Position numbers and translations under genes: made by a program | Notes under the pieces: generated by a model | Told to the model about the DNA's origin: nothing | The model's database searches: none | Seen by the model: only the letters and a program-made list of their open reading frames with translations | Shown: in pieces, positions 17,200 through 28,419 of the stretch | How positions within the stretch are numbered: the first letter of the stretch is position 1 | How the letters are laid out: the number at the start of each line of letters is the position of its first letter | Source: Methylophaga lonarensis MPL | GTDB taxonomy: Bacteria; Pseudomonadota; Gammaproteobacteria; Nitrosococcales; Methylophagaceae | Reading direction: 5' to 3' | DNA length: 41,305 bases | Assembly: GCF_000349205.1 (NCBI RefSeq) | Contig: NZ_APHR01000048.1 | Span: 42-41,346 of the forward strand

Positions 17200-18588
17200 C
17201 TACGTGCTCTGAACACTGAACGCATCCAGAGCATCGGTATCGGTGTCATCGGGAGAGAATTTCACGTAGGCAACGCCTTCGTCAATCACCACCATAGTCT
17301 CAATCACACCGGGGATGGCGTTGATCTCAGCCATAATCCTGGGGGCGTTGGCTTGATTGAGGGGCTCAATGTGTAGAATCCGGCTGTTCAGGTGGCGAGG
17401 GGCCTGCATGGGTTTGACCAGCCACCACCAGAACAATGTGACGATTGCACCAAAAGCAAAAACAGCGTGAATATTCAGGTAGCTGTATATCAATCCGCCC
17501 AATGCGCCACCGAGAAAAGCGCCGAGGAATTGTCCGGTTGAATAAACACCCATGGCGGTGCCTTTGCAATCCAGCGGACTGATTTTGGACATCATCGATG
17601 GCAAGCTGGCTTCCAGCACATTAAATGCCGTGAAAAACAGCCATAACCCGGTCAATATCACAAAAGCGGTGCTGGGCAGAATGGCCCAGGACAGCTGAGC
17701 GATACCCAGTGCGACGATGGCGCCCAAAAACACCATTTTCATCTTGCGTTGTTTTTCGGCCAACAGAATGAATGGCACCATGCAAACAAAGGCGATCAGC
17801 ATGATCGGTAAATACAGCAATGCATGCTGACTTCTCTCGACCCCAGCGTAGTGATGCAGCGCCATCGGCAAGGCAAAAAATGACAAAGTCAGCAGAAAAT
17901 GCAGCGTACTGATGCTCAGCGCCAGCCGCATTAATTCGATATTGCCGAGCACTTTGCGAAACTGTTTTGGCATCGGTTCGACATCACGATGCACGATGCA
18001 ACGTTGCGGGTTGGGCACCCAAAAATACAAGACGGCAATGCCCAGCATCGCCAACAGCGCGGTCAGCCAGAAAATTCCGGCCAGTCCCAGCCAGTGCTCA
18101 AGTGCCGCACCAGAAGCCAGCGCAACGGTGAATGACAGGCCGATGCTGATGCCGATACCGGCCATGGCCTTGGTGCGATGATCGTCTCGTGTCAGATCTG
18201 CGGTAAGTGCCATGACCGCAGCAGCAATGGCGCCACTACCTTGCAGCAGTCGTCCGAGAATCACGGTAAAGATGGAATCTGCCATAGCGGCAATAACACT
18301 GCCCATCGCAAATAACAGCAGACCAAAAGCGATGACTTTTTTGCGACCGATGCGGTCTGACAACATGCCGAAAGGGATTTGCAGCATGGCCTGGGTCAGG
18401 CCGTAAGCGCCAATAGCAAGCCCGACCAGCAGCGGTGTGCTGCCGCTGTATTGATCTGCGGCGACTGAAAATACCGGCAGGATCATAAAAAGGCCCAGCA
18501 TTCGCAGGGCAAAAATGAGGGAGAGTCCGGAAATACTGCGCTTCTCCAGTGCAGTCATTGCGTCGGACGATGCTTGTCTTTGCGTCAT
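17200..18588 (-). CDS. MFS transporter, YajR-like, with C-terminal YAM-type domain
   Basis: A 462-residue protein with 12 predicted spans. MFS signatures include GMLSDRIGRKKVI in the loop between spans 2 and 3 and GRLLQGSGAIAAAVMALTADLTRDDHR (spans 4-5). After the last span (about residue 390) a soluble ~65-residue ferredoxin-like domain follows (IPGVIETMVVIDEGVAYVKFSPDD), as in E. coli YajR, where it is called YAM. The substrate is unknown; it is a proton-coupled drug-type exporter by family. Placed directly before ssb and divergent from uvrA. Confidence 0.85.
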   Translation of the reverse strand: MTQRQASSDAMTALEKRSISGLSLIFALRMLGLFMILPVFSVAADQYSGSTPLLVGLAIGAYGLTQAMLQIPFGMLSDRIGRKKVIAFGLLLFAMGSVIAAMADSIFTVILGRLLQGSGAIAAAVMALTADLTRDDHRTKAMAGIGISIGLSFTVALASGAALEHWLGLAGIFWLTALLAMLGIAVLYFWVPNPQRCIVHRDVEPMPKQFRKVLGNIELMRLALSISTLHFLLTLSFFALPMALHHYAGVERSQHALLYLPIMLIAFVCMVPFILLAEKQRKMKMVFLGAIVALGIAQLSWAILPSTAFVILTGLWLFFTAFNVLEASLPSMMSKISPLDCKGTAMGVYSTGQFLGAFLGGALGGLIYSYLNIHAVFAFGAIVTLFWWWLVKPMQAPRHLNSRILHIEPLNQANAPRIMAEINAIPGVIETMVVIDEGVAYVKFSPDDTDTDALDAFSVQST

Positions 18589-18638
18589 GATAGGGGGACA
18601 GAGTATATTGATCCGTTTGATTTTACTACGGAATCACA

Positions 18639-21491
18639 ATGAAAAATATCAATGTTCACGGGATGAAGCACATCAGCATTCGCGGAGCCCGCACACATAA
18701 TCTGAAGAACATTGATCTGGACTTACCCAGAGATTCACTCATTGTCATTACCGGCTTGTCAGGTTCAGGAAAATCATCGCTGGCCTTTGATACGCTCTAT
18801 GCCGAAGGTCAGCGTCGCTATGTGGAATCGCTGTCAGCCTACGCTCGGCAATTCCTGTCTATGATGGAAAAGCCGGATGTCGACCACATTGAGGGACTTT
18901 CTCCGGCAATTTCCATCGAACAAAAGTCCACTTCACACAATCCGCGCTCGACGGTTGGCACCATTACCGAGATTTACGATTACCTGCGTTTACTGTTTGC
19001 CCGGGCGGGTGAACCTCGCTGTCCCGAGCATCATTTGCCGCTGGCGGCACAAACAGTCAGCCAGATGGTGGATGCGGTGTTGAGTCAACCAGAAGGCAGC
19101 CGAATGATGCTGCTTGCGCCGGTGGTACAGGATCGCAAGGGCGAACATCGCGATGTGCTGGAGCAGCTCCGGGCTCAGGGTTTTGTGCGTGCCCGAGTCA
19201 ATAATGAGGTCATCGAGCTGGATGCCGTGCCGGATCTTGAACTGCGCAAAAAACACACAATAGAAGCGGTGGTTGACCGCTTCAAGGTGCGAGCAGACCT
19301 GCAACAGCGACTGGCCGAATCCTTTGAGACAGCGCTGAAATTGTCAGATGGTGTCGCCAAAGTGGTGTCAATGGATGATGAATCGCAGCAGATGTTGTTC
19401 TCGGCAAGATTTGCCTGTCCTGAGTGCGGCTATTCGATTGCCGAACTTGAACCGCGCATGTTTTCCTTTAACAATCCGGCTGGCGCCTGTCCGACCTGTG
19501 ACGGCTTGGGTATCAAACAGTTTGTGGATCCTGCGCGTGTAGTGGCGCATCCGGAATTGAGTCTGGCAGCGGGGGCCATTCGTGGCTGGGATCGTCGCAA
19601 TGCTTATTACTACCAGATGCTGCAGTCTCTGGCACAGCACTACCAGTTTGACCTGGAGCAACCATTCGAGCAGCTTTCAGAGCAGATCAGACAGGTCATT
19701 CTTTATGGCAGTGGCAAAACAGAAATTGATTTCAGCTATCTGAGTGATCGTGGCAATCGAGTGACACGTAAACACCGCTTTGAGGGCATCATTCCCAATT
19801 TGCAGCGCCGCTATCAGGAGACAGAATCAGGCAGTGTGCGTGAAGAACTGGCTAAATTTCACTCCATCAGGGCATGTCCTGACTGCCAAGGTGCAAGGCT
19901 CAATGAAGCTGCACGCAATGTATTCATCAATCAGTCAAACCTGCCTGAAGTGACGCAATTGCCGATTGGTGAATGCAAACGCTTTTTTGAAACACTGACC
20001 TTGAACGGACAGCGTGGCGAGATTGCCGCAAAGATTATCAGCGAGATTTCCGCCCGCTTGAGCTTTCTGGTGAATGTGGGGCTGGATTACCTTAACCTGG
20101 CGAGAAGTGCGGAAACATTATCAGGCGGTGAGGCACAGCGTATCCGGCTGGCCAGTCAGATTGGTGCCGGTCTGGTTGGTGTCATGTACATTCTTGATGA
20201 ACCCTCTATCGGCTTGCACCAGCGAGATAATGATCGTCTGCTGGACACGCTGAACCGACTGCGCGATCTGGGCAATACCGTGATTGTGGTTGAGCATGAT
20301 GAAGATGCCATCCGCAGTGCTGATTACGTATTGGATATCGGGCCCGGAGCTGGCGTGCATGGTGGCAGCATTGTGGCGCAGGGCACACCTGAAGAAATCA
20401 TGAGCAGTGAGCATTCACTGACCGGTCAGTATCTGTCCGGACGCAGAAAAATTGCCATTCCCACGCAGCGTGAAAGCTTTCATGCAGGAAAGGTTATCGG
20501 CCTTCGCGGGGCTTGTGGCAACAATCTGCAACATGTCGATATTGATATTCCTATCGGTCTGATGACTTGCGTCACCGGGGTATCGGGCAGTGGTAAATCA
20601 ACACTGATCAACGAAACTTTACTCAAGCTGACCTCAAAAACGCTAAACGGTGCATCAGAAGAACCGGCACCTCACAGCGACATTCTCGGTTTGGAACAGC
20701 TCGACAAGGTCGTGGCCATCAATCAGAGTCCGATTGGTCGAACACCTCGATCTAACCCTGCCACCTATACCGGCTTGTTCACGCCGATTCGTGAGCTGTT
20801 TGCCGGTACACCGGAAGCACGCTCGCGAGGTTATGGGCCAGGGCGATTTAGTTTTAACGTCAAGGGCGGGCGTTGTGAGGCCTGTCAGGGCGATGGTCTT
20901 ATCAAGGTTGAAATGCACTTTCTGCCGGATATTTATGTGCCTTGTGATGTGTGTAAAGGACAGCGTTATAACCGCGAAACTCTGGATATTCGCTACAAGG
21001 GTAAAACCATCACTGAAGTGTTGGATATGACGATTGAGGATGCCTGTCAGTTTTTTGAAAATATCCCGGTGGTCGCCAAAAAACTGCAGACACTGATGGA
21101 CGTTGGTCTGAGCTACATCAAACTGGGTCAGAATGCGACGACACTCTCGGGTGGTGAAGCGCAGCGGGTCAAGCTGGCCAAGGAACTGTCCAAGCGTGAT
21201 ACAGGAAAAACCTTGTACATTCTTGATGAGCCGACCACCGGCCTGCATTTTTACGATATCGAACAATTGCTGAAAGTACTGCATCACCTGCGCGACCGTG
21301 GCAATACCATTGTGGTTATCGAACACAATCTGGATGTGATCAAGACCGCTGACTGGATCATTGATATGGGGCCAGAAGGTGGCGCTGGTGGCGGTCAGGT
21401 CGTTGCAGTAGGCACACCGGAGCAGGTTGCTGAATCAGAAGCATCGCACACCGGTCGTTATCTGGCCCCTCTGCTCCGAAAGGGTGATTGA
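18639..21491 (+). CDS. uvrA: UvrABC system protein A (excinuclease ATPase subunit)
   Basis: A 950-residue tandem ABC ATPase. First half: Walker [10 protein letters not shown] near 39-47, zinc module (CPEC near 261, CPTC near 284) and LSGGEAQR near 494. Second half: GVSGSGKST near 648, second zinc module (CEAC near 746, CDVC near 769), LSGGEAQR near 837 and Walker [13 protein letters not shown]. UvrA dimers find bulky DNA lesions and load UvrB. The start at 18639 is chosen for GGAA six bases upstream; ATG 18663 would give the E. coli-like N-terminus and is possible. I see no convincing LexA box upstream. The CYTH gene starts on its stop codon. Confidence 0.97.
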   Translation: MKNINVHGMKHISIRGARTHNLKNIDLDLPRDSLIVITGLSGSGKSSLAFDTLYAEGQRRYVESLSAYARQFLSMMEKPDVDHIEGLSPAISIEQKSTSHNPRSTVGTITEIYDYLRLLFARAGEPRCPEHHLPLAAQTVSQMVDAVLSQPEGSRMMLLAPVVQDRKGEHRDVLEQLRAQGFVRARVNNEVIELDAVPDLELRKKHTIEAVVDRFKVRADLQQRLAESFETALKLSDGVAKVVSMDDESQQMLFSARFACPECGYSIAELEPRMFSFNNPAGACPTCDGLGIKQFVDPARVVAHPELSLAAGAIRGWDRRNAYYYQMLQSLAQHYQFDLEQPFEQLSEQIRQVILYGSGKTEIDFSYLSDRGNRVTRKHRFEGIIPNLQRRYQETESGSVREELAKFHSIRACPDCQGARLNEAARNVFINQSNLPEVTQLPIGECKRFFETLTLNGQRGEIAAKIISEISARLSFLVNVGLDYLNLARSAETLSGGEAQRIRLASQIGAGLVGVMYILDEPSIGLHQRDNDRLLDTLNRLRDLGNTVIVVEHDEDAIRSADYVLDIGPGAGVHGGSIVAQGTPEEIMSSEHSLTGQYLSGRRKIAIPTQRESFHAGKVIGLRGACGNNLQHVDIDIPIGLMTCVTGVSGSGKSTLINETLLKLTSKTLNGASEEPAPHSDILGLEQLDKVVAINQSPIGRTPRSNPATYTGLFTPIRELFAGTPEARSRGYGPGRFSFNVKGGRCEACQGDGLIKVEMHFLPDIYVPCDVCKGQRYNRETLDIRYKGKTITEVLDMTIEDACQFFENIPVVAKKLQTLMDVGLSYIKLGQNATTLSGGEAQRVKLAKELSKRDTGKTLYILDEPTTGLHFYDIEQLLKVLHHLRDRGNTIVVIEHNLDVIKTADWIIDMGPEGGAGGGQVVAVGTPEQVAESEASHTGRYLAPLLRKGD

Positions 21492-22105
21492 TGGAACAGG
21501 AAATCAAGCTGCTGGTTACCCAGTCGCAAGCCTTGGAGCCTGAGCAGCTTGCCGAGATTTTGCAGCTTAGCTCACCGCCATTAGAGCAAAAAATTGAAAA
21601 TCGATATTTTGATAGCGCCGATCTGCAACTGCTCAAACAAGGTGTTGGTTTAAGATTACGCTTCAAGTCCGGACAATGGTTACAGACGGTCAAGACTGCC
21701 GGGCAGGCGGTGAATGGTTTGCATCAGCGGCAGGAATGGGAGGTGCCGGTGGACGGTGCGCAGTTTGATTTGCAGCAGTTGCGCCAGACACCTTTAGCCG
21801 CACTGATAGACGACGCTTCATTTTGGCAACAAGTCCAGCCCATATTCACTACCGACTTTGTGCGTTTCAGTTGGCAATTCAACTGGCACAACGCCAAGGT
21901 TGAAATGGCATATGACCGGGGCGTAGTGACAGCGGGGCATTTGCAGGCTGCTATCCACGAAGTTGAGCTTGAATTACTCGAGGGTGACGTGGCAGTGCTG
22001 GACTCGCTGGCTGATACGCTAAGTGAACACTTACCACTTGTTAGGCATGATCAGAGCAAGGCGGCACTTGGATATGCGCTGTTGAGTCGTTCTCAGCAGC
22101 ACTGA
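21491..22105 (+). CDS. CYTH domain protein (inorganic triphosphatase-like)
   Basis: A 204-residue protein opening MEQEIKLLV, a variant of the CYTH ExExK signature, followed by RYFDSADLQLLKQGVGLRLR, WLQTVKTAG, RQEWEVPV and EVELELLEGDVAVLDSLA. These acidic and basic residues line the tunnel that binds triphosphate and metal. It resembles the N-terminal CYTH domain of E. coli YgiF but lacks a CHAD domain. The ATG at 21491 overlaps the uvrA stop (TGATG) and has AGGG upstream, so it is translated with uvrA; a functional link to repair is not implied. Confidence 0.85.
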   Translation: MEQEIKLLVTQSQALEPEQLAEILQLSSPPLEQKIENRYFDSADLQLLKQGVGLRLRFKSGQWLQTVKTAGQAVNGLHQRQEWEVPVDGAQFDLQQLRQTPLAALIDDASFWQQVQPIFTTDFVRFSWQFNWHNAKVEMAYDRGVVTAGHLQAAIHEVELELLEGDVAVLDSLADTLSEHLPLVRHDQSKAALGYALLSRSQQH

Positions 22106-22127
22106 CTTCCAGATTGATCTAAAAGCC

Positions 22128-23171
22128 TTAGCGAGCCATTAAGCCCCGCTGACTCTCAAATCGCCAGGTTCGGATGATGGTCAGCATATCATTGCCCTGC
22201 AGCACACTTTCGGGGACTTCAGCATAAGGGGCGCCGAGCCGGACAATTCGAATGGCCGCCTGATCCAGTATTTCGTGCCCGGAAGAGCGTGACACTACAA
22301 TGCCATCTTCCGGAACGCTGCCATCAGGCTTGATATCCACAGATAACATCAGACTGCCGTTGATGCCCTGCTGGCGGGCTTCTTGCGGATAATTCAGATT
22401 ACCTATCCGCTCCACTTTCATTTCCCAGGCACGCATATAGGCGGCTGCGGCGTATTCCTGTGTTGCCGCAGAAATTCGGCGCTTGCGAGGACGTTCACTG
22501 AGCGCTCGTGTGCTGGCATCAAGATCACTCTGCAAGGTGCTGATCTCATTGCGTGCTCTGGCCATTAATTCTGCTGCCGATGGACGGCTGACAGGTTCTA
22601 CGGTTTCAACGACTTCAACTTCTTCCTGAACTTCGGTGACATCAGTGGCTTGAGCCTGCTCTACCTGGCGCTCTGAGGTTTCCTGGGTCACTGTTTCAAC
22701 AGGTTGCTGAATTTCAGTCGGCGTTTCGATGATTTGCTCGGCAGCTTCAGTGGGCTCAACTTGTTCGACTTCAGGTTCTGGCAGCGGCTCGACAATTTGC
22801 TCTACCACAGGCTCAGGTTCCGGAGCGACTTCGGGTTCAGGTTCGGGCTCTGGAATTGGCTCAGGTGAGATTTCGGTGAGTGCAGAAGTGGGTCGGTCTT
22901 CAGCAATCGGCACCGGCAGGTCAGGCGTTGGCTCCGGTGAACGCTGGTCAGTCTCTCCGCCACCTTCACTGGTGGCCTGAGCCAGAAAATGTGCTTCTTC
23001 AGGCGCTACCTCGGTTTTTTGTTGAACCAGGGTAATTTCAAGCTGATTCACCGGCGTGTTGGTTGGTGGTGAAAACACATTGAAGCTGACCCCAAGCACC
23101 AGAATCAGATGCAGGATCACTGAGAAAATCAGTGTAAAGAGCAGCCGATCAGATGCGGTTGTTTTTGCCAT
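22128..23171 (-). CDS. TonB family energy-transducing protein
   Basis: A 347-residue protein with one N-terminal transmembrane span (about residues 10-32, LLFTLIFSVILHLILVLGV), a long Pro/Glu-rich periplasmic spacer (about 75-185, runs of PEPEPEPE and EPLPEPEVEQ), a coiled segment, and a C-terminal TonB domain (about 255-345: YPQEARQQGINGSLMLSVDIKPDGSV, ILDQAAIRIVRLGAPYA). It would couple the proton gradient via ExbBD, which is not in the window, to outer-membrane receptors. It is the last gene of the gshB-apbE-tonB operon; the same arrangement occurs in other gammaproteobacteria (recollection). Confidence 0.88.
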   Translation of the reverse strand: MAKTTASDRLLFTLIFSVILHLILVLGVSFNVFSPPTNTPVNQLEITLVQQKTEVAPEEAHFLAQATSEGGGETDQRSPEPTPDLPVPIAEDRPTSALTEISPEPIPEPEPEPEVAPEPEPVVEQIVEPLPEPEVEQVEPTEAAEQIIETPTEIQQPVETVTQETSERQVEQAQATDVTEVQEEVEVVETVEPVSRPSAAELMARARNEISTLQSDLDASTRALSERPRKRRISAATQEYAAAAYMRAWEMKVERIGNLNYPQEARQQGINGSLMLSVDIKPDGSVPEDGIVVSRSSGHEILDQAAIRIVRLGAPYAEVPESVLQGNDMLTIIRTWRFESQRGLMAR

Positions 23172-23185
23172 GTTTGAAGGTGGGT

Positions 23186-24232
23186 TCAGTCTTCAATTTC
23201 ACGAATCACGGGCGTTGCTGTGGTATCTATCAACCGGGCACGCTTGGCCATCTGCGGGCTCATTTGCAACTCTCCATTTGCCAGCATCAGCATAACATGG
23301 GTCAGTCCCATTTCTGCAGCAATTCTCGGCCAGTCCTCTCCTGCAACAAACAGGGCTGTCGCTGCCGCATCTGCGACCAGTGCATCATCATGCAATACAG
23401 TGGCGGACATTGCCTGATCAGCCGGATAGCCAGTGCGTGGATCCAGAATATGGCTATAACGTTTACCCTCGTAGACAAAGAAACGTTCGTAATCGCCGGA
23501 ACTGAAAACGCTTTCGTTATGCATCACAGCGACTGAGGCCAGCACGCCACTGTGTCGGGGGTGGCGGATGCCGATCATCCAGGGACGATCACCATGCTTG
23601 CCAATGGCTCGTAAATCGCCACCCATGTTGACGATGGCATTTTCGATACCCATGTCCTGCAGGGCTTCAATCGCTGCATCCACGGCATAACCTTTGGCAA
23701 AACCACCAAAGCCGATTTTGACCTGTGAATTATCGCTGCGCAGTACATTGTCACTGATCTGCACATCATTCATGGTAGGCGCGGCTGCCAGTAACACATC
23801 AATGTCAGCCTGAGGCGGTGGTGGACGCGATTCTTGCCAGTTGTCCGAGTGGTAGCCCCACAACGCAAACAAGTTGCCTGCAGCGGGGTTGAAAAGATGT
23901 TCGCTGGCATTGGCCAGCTGCGTGGCTTTTGTAATCAGCTCGGCCACATCATCACTAATTTCAATGCTTTCACCATTGGCGATGGCTTCATTGATATCCA
24001 TCAGTATGCTGGGCCGCCAGGCGTGCCAGGTGTTATTCACACTTGTGAATGATGCTTCGAGTATCTCGATAGTCTCAGCCGCTTTCTCGGTGCTGACACC
24101 GTAAAGGCTGACATCTATTTCTGTACCAAAAGCCAGAAATTTGGCTTGCAGCGCACGCTCAGGTTCGCCACAGCCACTCAGCAGAGCGGTCAGTAAAAGT
24201 GCAGTCAGGAGGGCCTTGAGTCTTGGGGTCAT
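23186..24232 (-). CDS. apbE: FAD:protein FMN transferase, lipoprotein
   Basis: A 348-residue ApbE. A lipoprotein signal ends LLSGC with the lipidated Cys at 21. Motifs include LAFGTEIDVSLYG, LFNPAAGNLFALWGYH, VKIGFGGFAKGYAVDAA (flavin/Mg site) and MGGDLRAIGKHGDRPW, then SGDYERFFVYEGKRYSHILDPRTGYP. ApbE attaches FMN to threonines in Na-NQR/Rnf subunits and related proteins in the periplasm; no such target is nearby. Its ATG overlaps the gshB stop (ATGA). Confidence 0.93.
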   Translation of the reverse strand: MTPRLKALLTALLLTALLSGCGEPERALQAKFLAFGTEIDVSLYGVSTEKAAETIEILEASFTSVNNTWHAWRPSILMDINEAIANGESIEISDDVAELITKATQLANASEHLFNPAAGNLFALWGYHSDNWQESRPPPPQADIDVLLAAAPTMNDVQISDNVLRSDNSQVKIGFGGFAKGYAVDAAIEALQDMGIENAIVNMGGDLRAIGKHGDRPWMIGIRHPRHSGVLASVAVMHNESVFSSGDYERFFVYEGKRYSHILDPRTGYPADQAMSATVLHDDALVADAAATALFVAGEDWPRIAAEMGLTHVMLMLANGELQMSPQMAKRARLIDTTATPVIREIED

Positions 24233-25173
24233 TGTGTCTTCTCAATTGCAGTTATCAGATCATCAGCGATGTTGAGGTTAAAGTATTTATCCAGCTCACG
24301 AATACAGGTGGGACTGGTGACATTAATTTCGGTCAGATAGTCGCCAATGACATCCAGCCCGACAAAAAACAGTCCTTTCTGCCGCAAGGTGGGGCCGACT
24401 TGCTGGCAAATCCATCGATCACGTTCGGTTAAAGGTCTGCCTTCGGCACTGCCACCAGCCGCAAGGTTGCCTCTTGTCTCGCCTGCGGCGGGGATTCGGG
24501 CAAGTGCATAGGGCACCGGCTCACCATTGATCATCAGGATGCGTTTGTCGCCATCGCGAATTTCAGGCAGGTACTTTTGTGCCATCACTGATTGTGTACC
24601 GTGTTCTGTCAAGGTTTCGACAATCACTGAAAAGTTGGGGTCGCCTTGATCGATGCGAAATATTGAGGCGCCGCCCATCCCATCCAGTGGTTTGACGATA
24701 ATATTTCCCTGTTGTTGCTGAAATTGCCGAATCAGGTGTTTCTGGCGGGTGACCAGTGTAGGAGGGCAGCATTGAGGGAACCAGGCCGTGAACAGTTTTT
24801 CATTGGCATCTCGCAGGCTCTGCGGGTTATTGATAACTCTGACACCAGCGGCTTGGGCCTGCTCCAGCAGATAGGTGCTGTAGATGTACTCCATGTCAAA
24901 TGGCGGATCCTTGCGCATCAGGATGACATCCAGTGACTTGAGCGGCAGGGTTTCAGGTTCACCAAGCTGATACCAATTGTGCGCATCTTCTTTGACGCTA
25001 AGGCTGCGTATTTCAGCGAATACCTCACCATCGTTTAAGAATAAATCCTGTTGCTCCATATAGCGCAAATTCCAGCCCCTGGCCTGCGCAGCCAGCAGCA
25101 TGGCGAAACTGCTGTCCTTTTTGATATTGATGGCACTGATTGGATCCATCACGATGCCAAGTGTCTTGCTCAT
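24229..25173 (-). CDS. gshB: Glutathione synthetase
   Basis: A 314-residue ATP-grasp enzyme, close in length to E. coli GshB (316). It opens with LGIVMDPISAINIKKDSSFAML, then MRKDPPFDMEYIYSTYLLE, IVKPLDGMGGASIFRI (glycine-rich ATP loop) and GLDVIGDYLTEINVTSPTCIREL. It joins gamma-glutamylcysteine and glycine. In a methylotroph glutathione may also serve formaldehyde detoxification (inference). CAGGAA precedes the ATG. It heads the apbE-tonB operon and is divergent from glyQ. Confidence 0.96.
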   Translation of the reverse strand: MSKTLGIVMDPISAINIKKDSSFAMLLAAQARGWNLRYMEQQDLFLNDGEVFAEIRSLSVKEDAHNWYQLGEPETLPLKSLDVILMRKDPPFDMEYIYSTYLLEQAQAAGVRVINNPQSLRDANEKLFTAWFPQCCPPTLVTRQKHLIRQFQQQQGNIIVKPLDGMGGASIFRIDQGDPNFSVIVETLTEHGTQSVMAQKYLPEIRDGDKRILMINGEPVPYALARIPAAGETRGNLAAGGSAEGRPLTERDRWICQQVGPTLRQKGLFFVGLDVIGDYLTEINVTSPTCIRELDKYFNLNIADDLITAIEKTQ

Positions 25174-25330
25174 GCTGATTCCTGAACGTCGAAGTGGGTG
25201 AATTGTACCTGATTCCGGCCACGATGCCGGAGAATCCCAAGGGCTTTGCTGTATTTGAGATCATGCAACAGCGCATCGGTATGAGCTATAATCGACAGCA
25301 TTTTTTTCAGGACTATGTGGCCCGAAACTC

Positions 25331-26269
25331 ATGACAACAGCAACGCTGCCAGTGGCTGAAACGCCGAAAACTTTTCAGGAACTTATCTTGCGACTTCAGC
25401 AGTATTGGGCTGAGCAGGGTTGTGTCTTGCTTCAACCGTACGATATGGAAGTGGGAGCAGGGACATTTCACCCGGCAACATTCCTGCGGGCGATTGGTCC
25501 GGAGCCATGGAGCGCCGCCTATGTACAACCCTCGCGTCGACCAACAGATGGTCGTTATGGCGATAATCCGAACCGCCTGCAGCATTACTACCAATTTCAG
25601 GTAGTGATCAAGCCGTCACCACTCAATATTCAGGAGCTATATCTTGGTTCGTTGAAAATGCTCGGGCTGGATACTTCAGTGCACGATGTCCGATTTGTTG
25701 AAGACAACTGGGAGTCGCCGACGCTGGGTGCCTGGGGCTTGGGCTGGGAAGTCTGGCTGAATGGTATGGAGGTGACACAGTTCACCTATTTCCAGCAGGT
25801 CGGTGGCCTGGAGTGTCAGCCAGTGACCGGTGAAATCACCTATGGTCTGGAGCGTATTGCAATGTATTTGCAGGGCGTAAGCAGTGTTTACGACCTGGTA
25901 TGGGCGGATGGCCCTTTGGGTAAAGTGACCTACGGCGATGTGTTTCATCAGAATGAAGTGGAAATGTCAGCCTACAATTTTGAACAAGCCAATGTGGAAC
26001 AATTGTTTTTGATGTTTGATAACTGTGAAAAAGAAAGTGAGCGAATGATTGCTGCTGGCTTGCCGTTACCTGCGTATGAACTTGTTTTAAAAGCATCACA
26101 TACGTTTAATTTGCTGGATGCTCGCAAGGCTATCTCAGTCACTGAAAGACAACGCTTTATCTTGCGAGTCAGAACTCTGGCACGAGCTGTTGCTCAGGCA
26201 TACTACGATCGCCGTGAATCGCTTGGTTTTCCGATGCTTAATGCTGAAAAATCGGAGGTCCAGGCATGA
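25331..26269 (+). CDS. glyQ: Glycine-tRNA ligase alpha subunit
   Basis: A 312-residue class IIc catalytic subunit matching E. coli GlyQ along its length ([84 protein letters not shown]). It works as an alpha2beta2 tetramer with GlyS. A TATAAT at 25287-25292 is a probable -10 box with no clear -35. The nearest AGGA is about 20 bases before ATG 25331, so the start has no good Shine-Dalgarno. The stop overlaps glyS (ATGA). Confidence 0.96.
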   Translation: MTTATLPVAETPKTFQELILRLQQYWAEQGCVLLQPYDMEVGAGTFHPATFLRAIGPEPWSAAYVQPSRRPTDGRYGDNPNRLQHYYQFQVVIKPSPLNIQELYLGSLKMLGLDTSVHDVRFVEDNWESPTLGAWGLGWEVWLNGMEVTQFTYFQQVGGLECQPVTGEITYGLERIAMYLQGVSSVYDLVWADGPLGKVTYGDVFHQNEVEMSAYNFEQANVEQLFLMFDNCEKESERMIAAGLPLPAYELVLKASHTFNLLDARKAISVTERQRFILRVRTLARAVAQAYYDRRESLGFPMLNAEKSEVQA

Positions 26270-28344
26270 GCGATACACGTGATTTATTGATCGAGCTGGG
26301 CACCGAAGAGTTACCGCCAACCTCGCTGGCAAAATTGTCAGCGGCCTTTGCCGAGCATTTTTCAGCACAATTGATTCAGGCTGGACTTGAGTTTGCGCAG
26401 ATCAAACCCTATGCCAGTCCACGTCGACTGGCGCTGGTGGTGGAATCGCTGCAAGTGAGTCAAGCAGACCGTCAGATCGAGCGGCGTGGTCCGGCGGTGA
26501 CGGCTGCTTTTGATGAAGAAGGTAACCCGACTAAAGCGCTTGTAGGTTTTGCAGGATCCTGTGGCGTCAGTGTTGATGATCTGGAAACCACCGAAACAGA
26601 CAAAGGCGCATGGCTGGTATTTAGACAGCTGCAGGCTGGCGAAGCCACGGCTAACCTGTTGCCGGGCATGATTGAGCAGGCATTGCACCTGCTGCCAATT
26701 GCCAAACGAATGCGCTGGGGGGCATTGCCCGGTGAATTTGTTAGACCTGTTCATTGGCTGGTCGTGTTGTTTGGTGAAGAAGTCGTACCTTGCCAGCTGT
26801 TAGGCGTCACATCAGGCCGTGACACGCTGGGCCATCGCTTCCATCATCCAGACAAAATTTGTATCGCCACACCCGCCACCTATGCGCCACAGTTGCAAAC
26901 CGAAGGACATGTCATGGTGGACATGACTGCGCGTCGTGAAGCGATTCGTGGTCAGGTGATGGAGCTGGCAAGACAACTAGGTGGCGAAGCGGTCATTAAT
27001 CCAGATCTGTTGGATGAAGTGACTGGACTGGTTGAATGGCCATGTGCCCTGTCAGGAAGTTTTGATCCGAAATTTCTGGCTTTGCCCGCTGAGGCACTGA
27101 TCTCATCTATGGAAGGGCATCAGAAGTATTTCGCGGTGCGTGCTGCAGATGGTCAATTGCTGCCTAACTTCATTACGGTCAGTAATATCGAGAGTCGTGA
27201 TCCTGCTCAAGTGGTTGCCGGCAACGAGCGAGTGATTTTGCCGAGACTTAGTGATGCAGCATTTTTCTGGGATACCGACCGCAAGTCACCATTGGCCGCA
27301 CGCGCTGAGCAATTGAAGACTATTGTGTTTCAGCACCAGTTGGGCAGCCTGTATGACAAATCACAACGTGTTGCCAAGCTGGCTGAGCAATTGGCTAAAT
27401 GGTTGGGTGCCGATGCTGCGCTGGCCGGACGAGCCGCTGAGTTGGCCAAGTGTGATCTGGTGACCGAGATGGTCGGCGAATTTCCTGAATTACAAGGCAT
27501 CATGGGACGCTACTACGCCCAACTTGATGGCGAAAACCCTGAGTTGGCCGAAGCGATTGATGAGCAGTATTTACCCAGATTTGCCGGCGATAAGTTACCG
27601 GAAACGCGTACCGGCCAGATTCTGGCAATTGCTGAAAAACTGGATACCCTGGTCGGCTTGTTTGGGATTGGTCAGCCCCCCAGTGGCGTCAAGGACCCCT
27701 TTGCCCTGCGTCGTGCGGCGTTGGGAATGTTGCGGATTATCATCGAACGAGAATTGGATATTGATCTGCTGAAAATGTTGCAGTACGCCGAGACTAATTT
27801 GCAAAAGGTGCTGACTGAGTCTAACAGCAGTCAAGCGGTGATGCAGTATTGCTACGAGCGTTTGCGGGCCTATGTGATTGAACAGGGCTTCCGGCCAGAT
27901 GAATACGAAGCGGTGCTGGCGGTTCAACCGGTTCGTCCACTCGACTTTATGCAAAGACTGCGGGCGGTTGCCGATTTCAGAGGCTTGCCAGAAGCTGAAG
28001 CACTGGCCGCTGCCAACAAGCGTATTGGTAATATTCTCCGTAAGAATAATGACCACAGTGATGACATTGCGGTCGATGTAACTTTACTGCAAGATGAAGC
28101 AGAAAAAGCGCTGGCGGCAAAACTGACAGATGTGACTGAAGCTTTGACGCCATTGATGGTGAATGCCGACTATGCGGCTTCATTGAGTTTGCTGGCGACA
28201 CTGCGCACGACTATCGACAGCTTCTTTGATGAAGTGATGGTGATGGCCGATGATCCAGCCATTCGCCGTAACAGGCTAGCTTTGTTGAACCGTCTGCGAG
28301 CATTGTTTTTGGGTGTCGCCGATATTTCATCCTTACAAGCCTGA
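26266..28344 (+). CDS. glyS: Glycine-tRNA ligase beta subunit
   Basis: A 692-residue protein (E. coli 689) with the family opening [16 protein letters not shown], the [16 protein letters not shown] region, MRWG near 145, HQKYFAV, an HD-like segment ([28 protein letters not shown]) and a C-terminal anticodon-binding region. It is needed for tRNA-Gly binding and charging with GlyQ. The ATG overlaps the glyQ stop by four bases. Confidence 0.97.
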   Translation: MSDTRDLLIELGTEELPPTSLAKLSAAFAEHFSAQLIQAGLEFAQIKPYASPRRLALVVESLQVSQADRQIERRGPAVTAAFDEEGNPTKALVGFAGSCGVSVDDLETTETDKGAWLVFRQLQAGEATANLLPGMIEQALHLLPIAKRMRWGALPGEFVRPVHWLVVLFGEEVVPCQLLGVTSGRDTLGHRFHHPDKICIATPATYAPQLQTEGHVMVDMTARREAIRGQVMELARQLGGEAVINPDLLDEVTGLVEWPCALSGSFDPKFLALPAEALISSMEGHQKYFAVRAADGQLLPNFITVSNIESRDPAQVVAGNERVILPRLSDAAFFWDTDRKSPLAARAEQLKTIVFQHQLGSLYDKSQRVAKLAEQLAKWLGADAALAGRAAELAKCDLVTEMVGEFPELQGIMGRYYAQLDGENPELAEAIDEQYLPRFAGDKLPETRTGQILAIAEKLDTLVGLFGIGQPPSGVKDPFALRRAALGMLRIIIERELDIDLLKMLQYAETNLQKVLTESNSSQAVMQYCYERLRAYVIEQGFRPDEYEAVLAVQPVRPLDFMQRLRAVADFRGLPEAEALAAANKRIGNILRKNNDHSDDIAVDVTLLQDEAEKALAAKLTDVTEALTPLMVNADYAASLSLLATLRTTIDSFFDEVMVMADDPAIRRNRLALLNRLRALFLGVADISSLQA

Positions 28345-28419
28345 TCCAGGTCGACCACTTCAAACTGACATGTCGGGCATGTTCTTGACTTTCAGTTCGC
28401 TAATAACACGGAGGCAGCG

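Noticed and set aside
17164-18638. Possible LexA (SOS) boxes upstream of ssb and uvrA
   Set aside because: No CTGT-N8-ACAG match was found by eye in either upstream region or upstream of dinB.
22106-22127. Terminator between the CYTH gene and tonB
   Set aside because: The 22-base gap holds no clear stem followed by a T run.
25262-25330. T-box or other riboswitch before glyQ
   Set aside because: The leader is under 40 bases after the TATAAT and has no specifier or T-box sequence.
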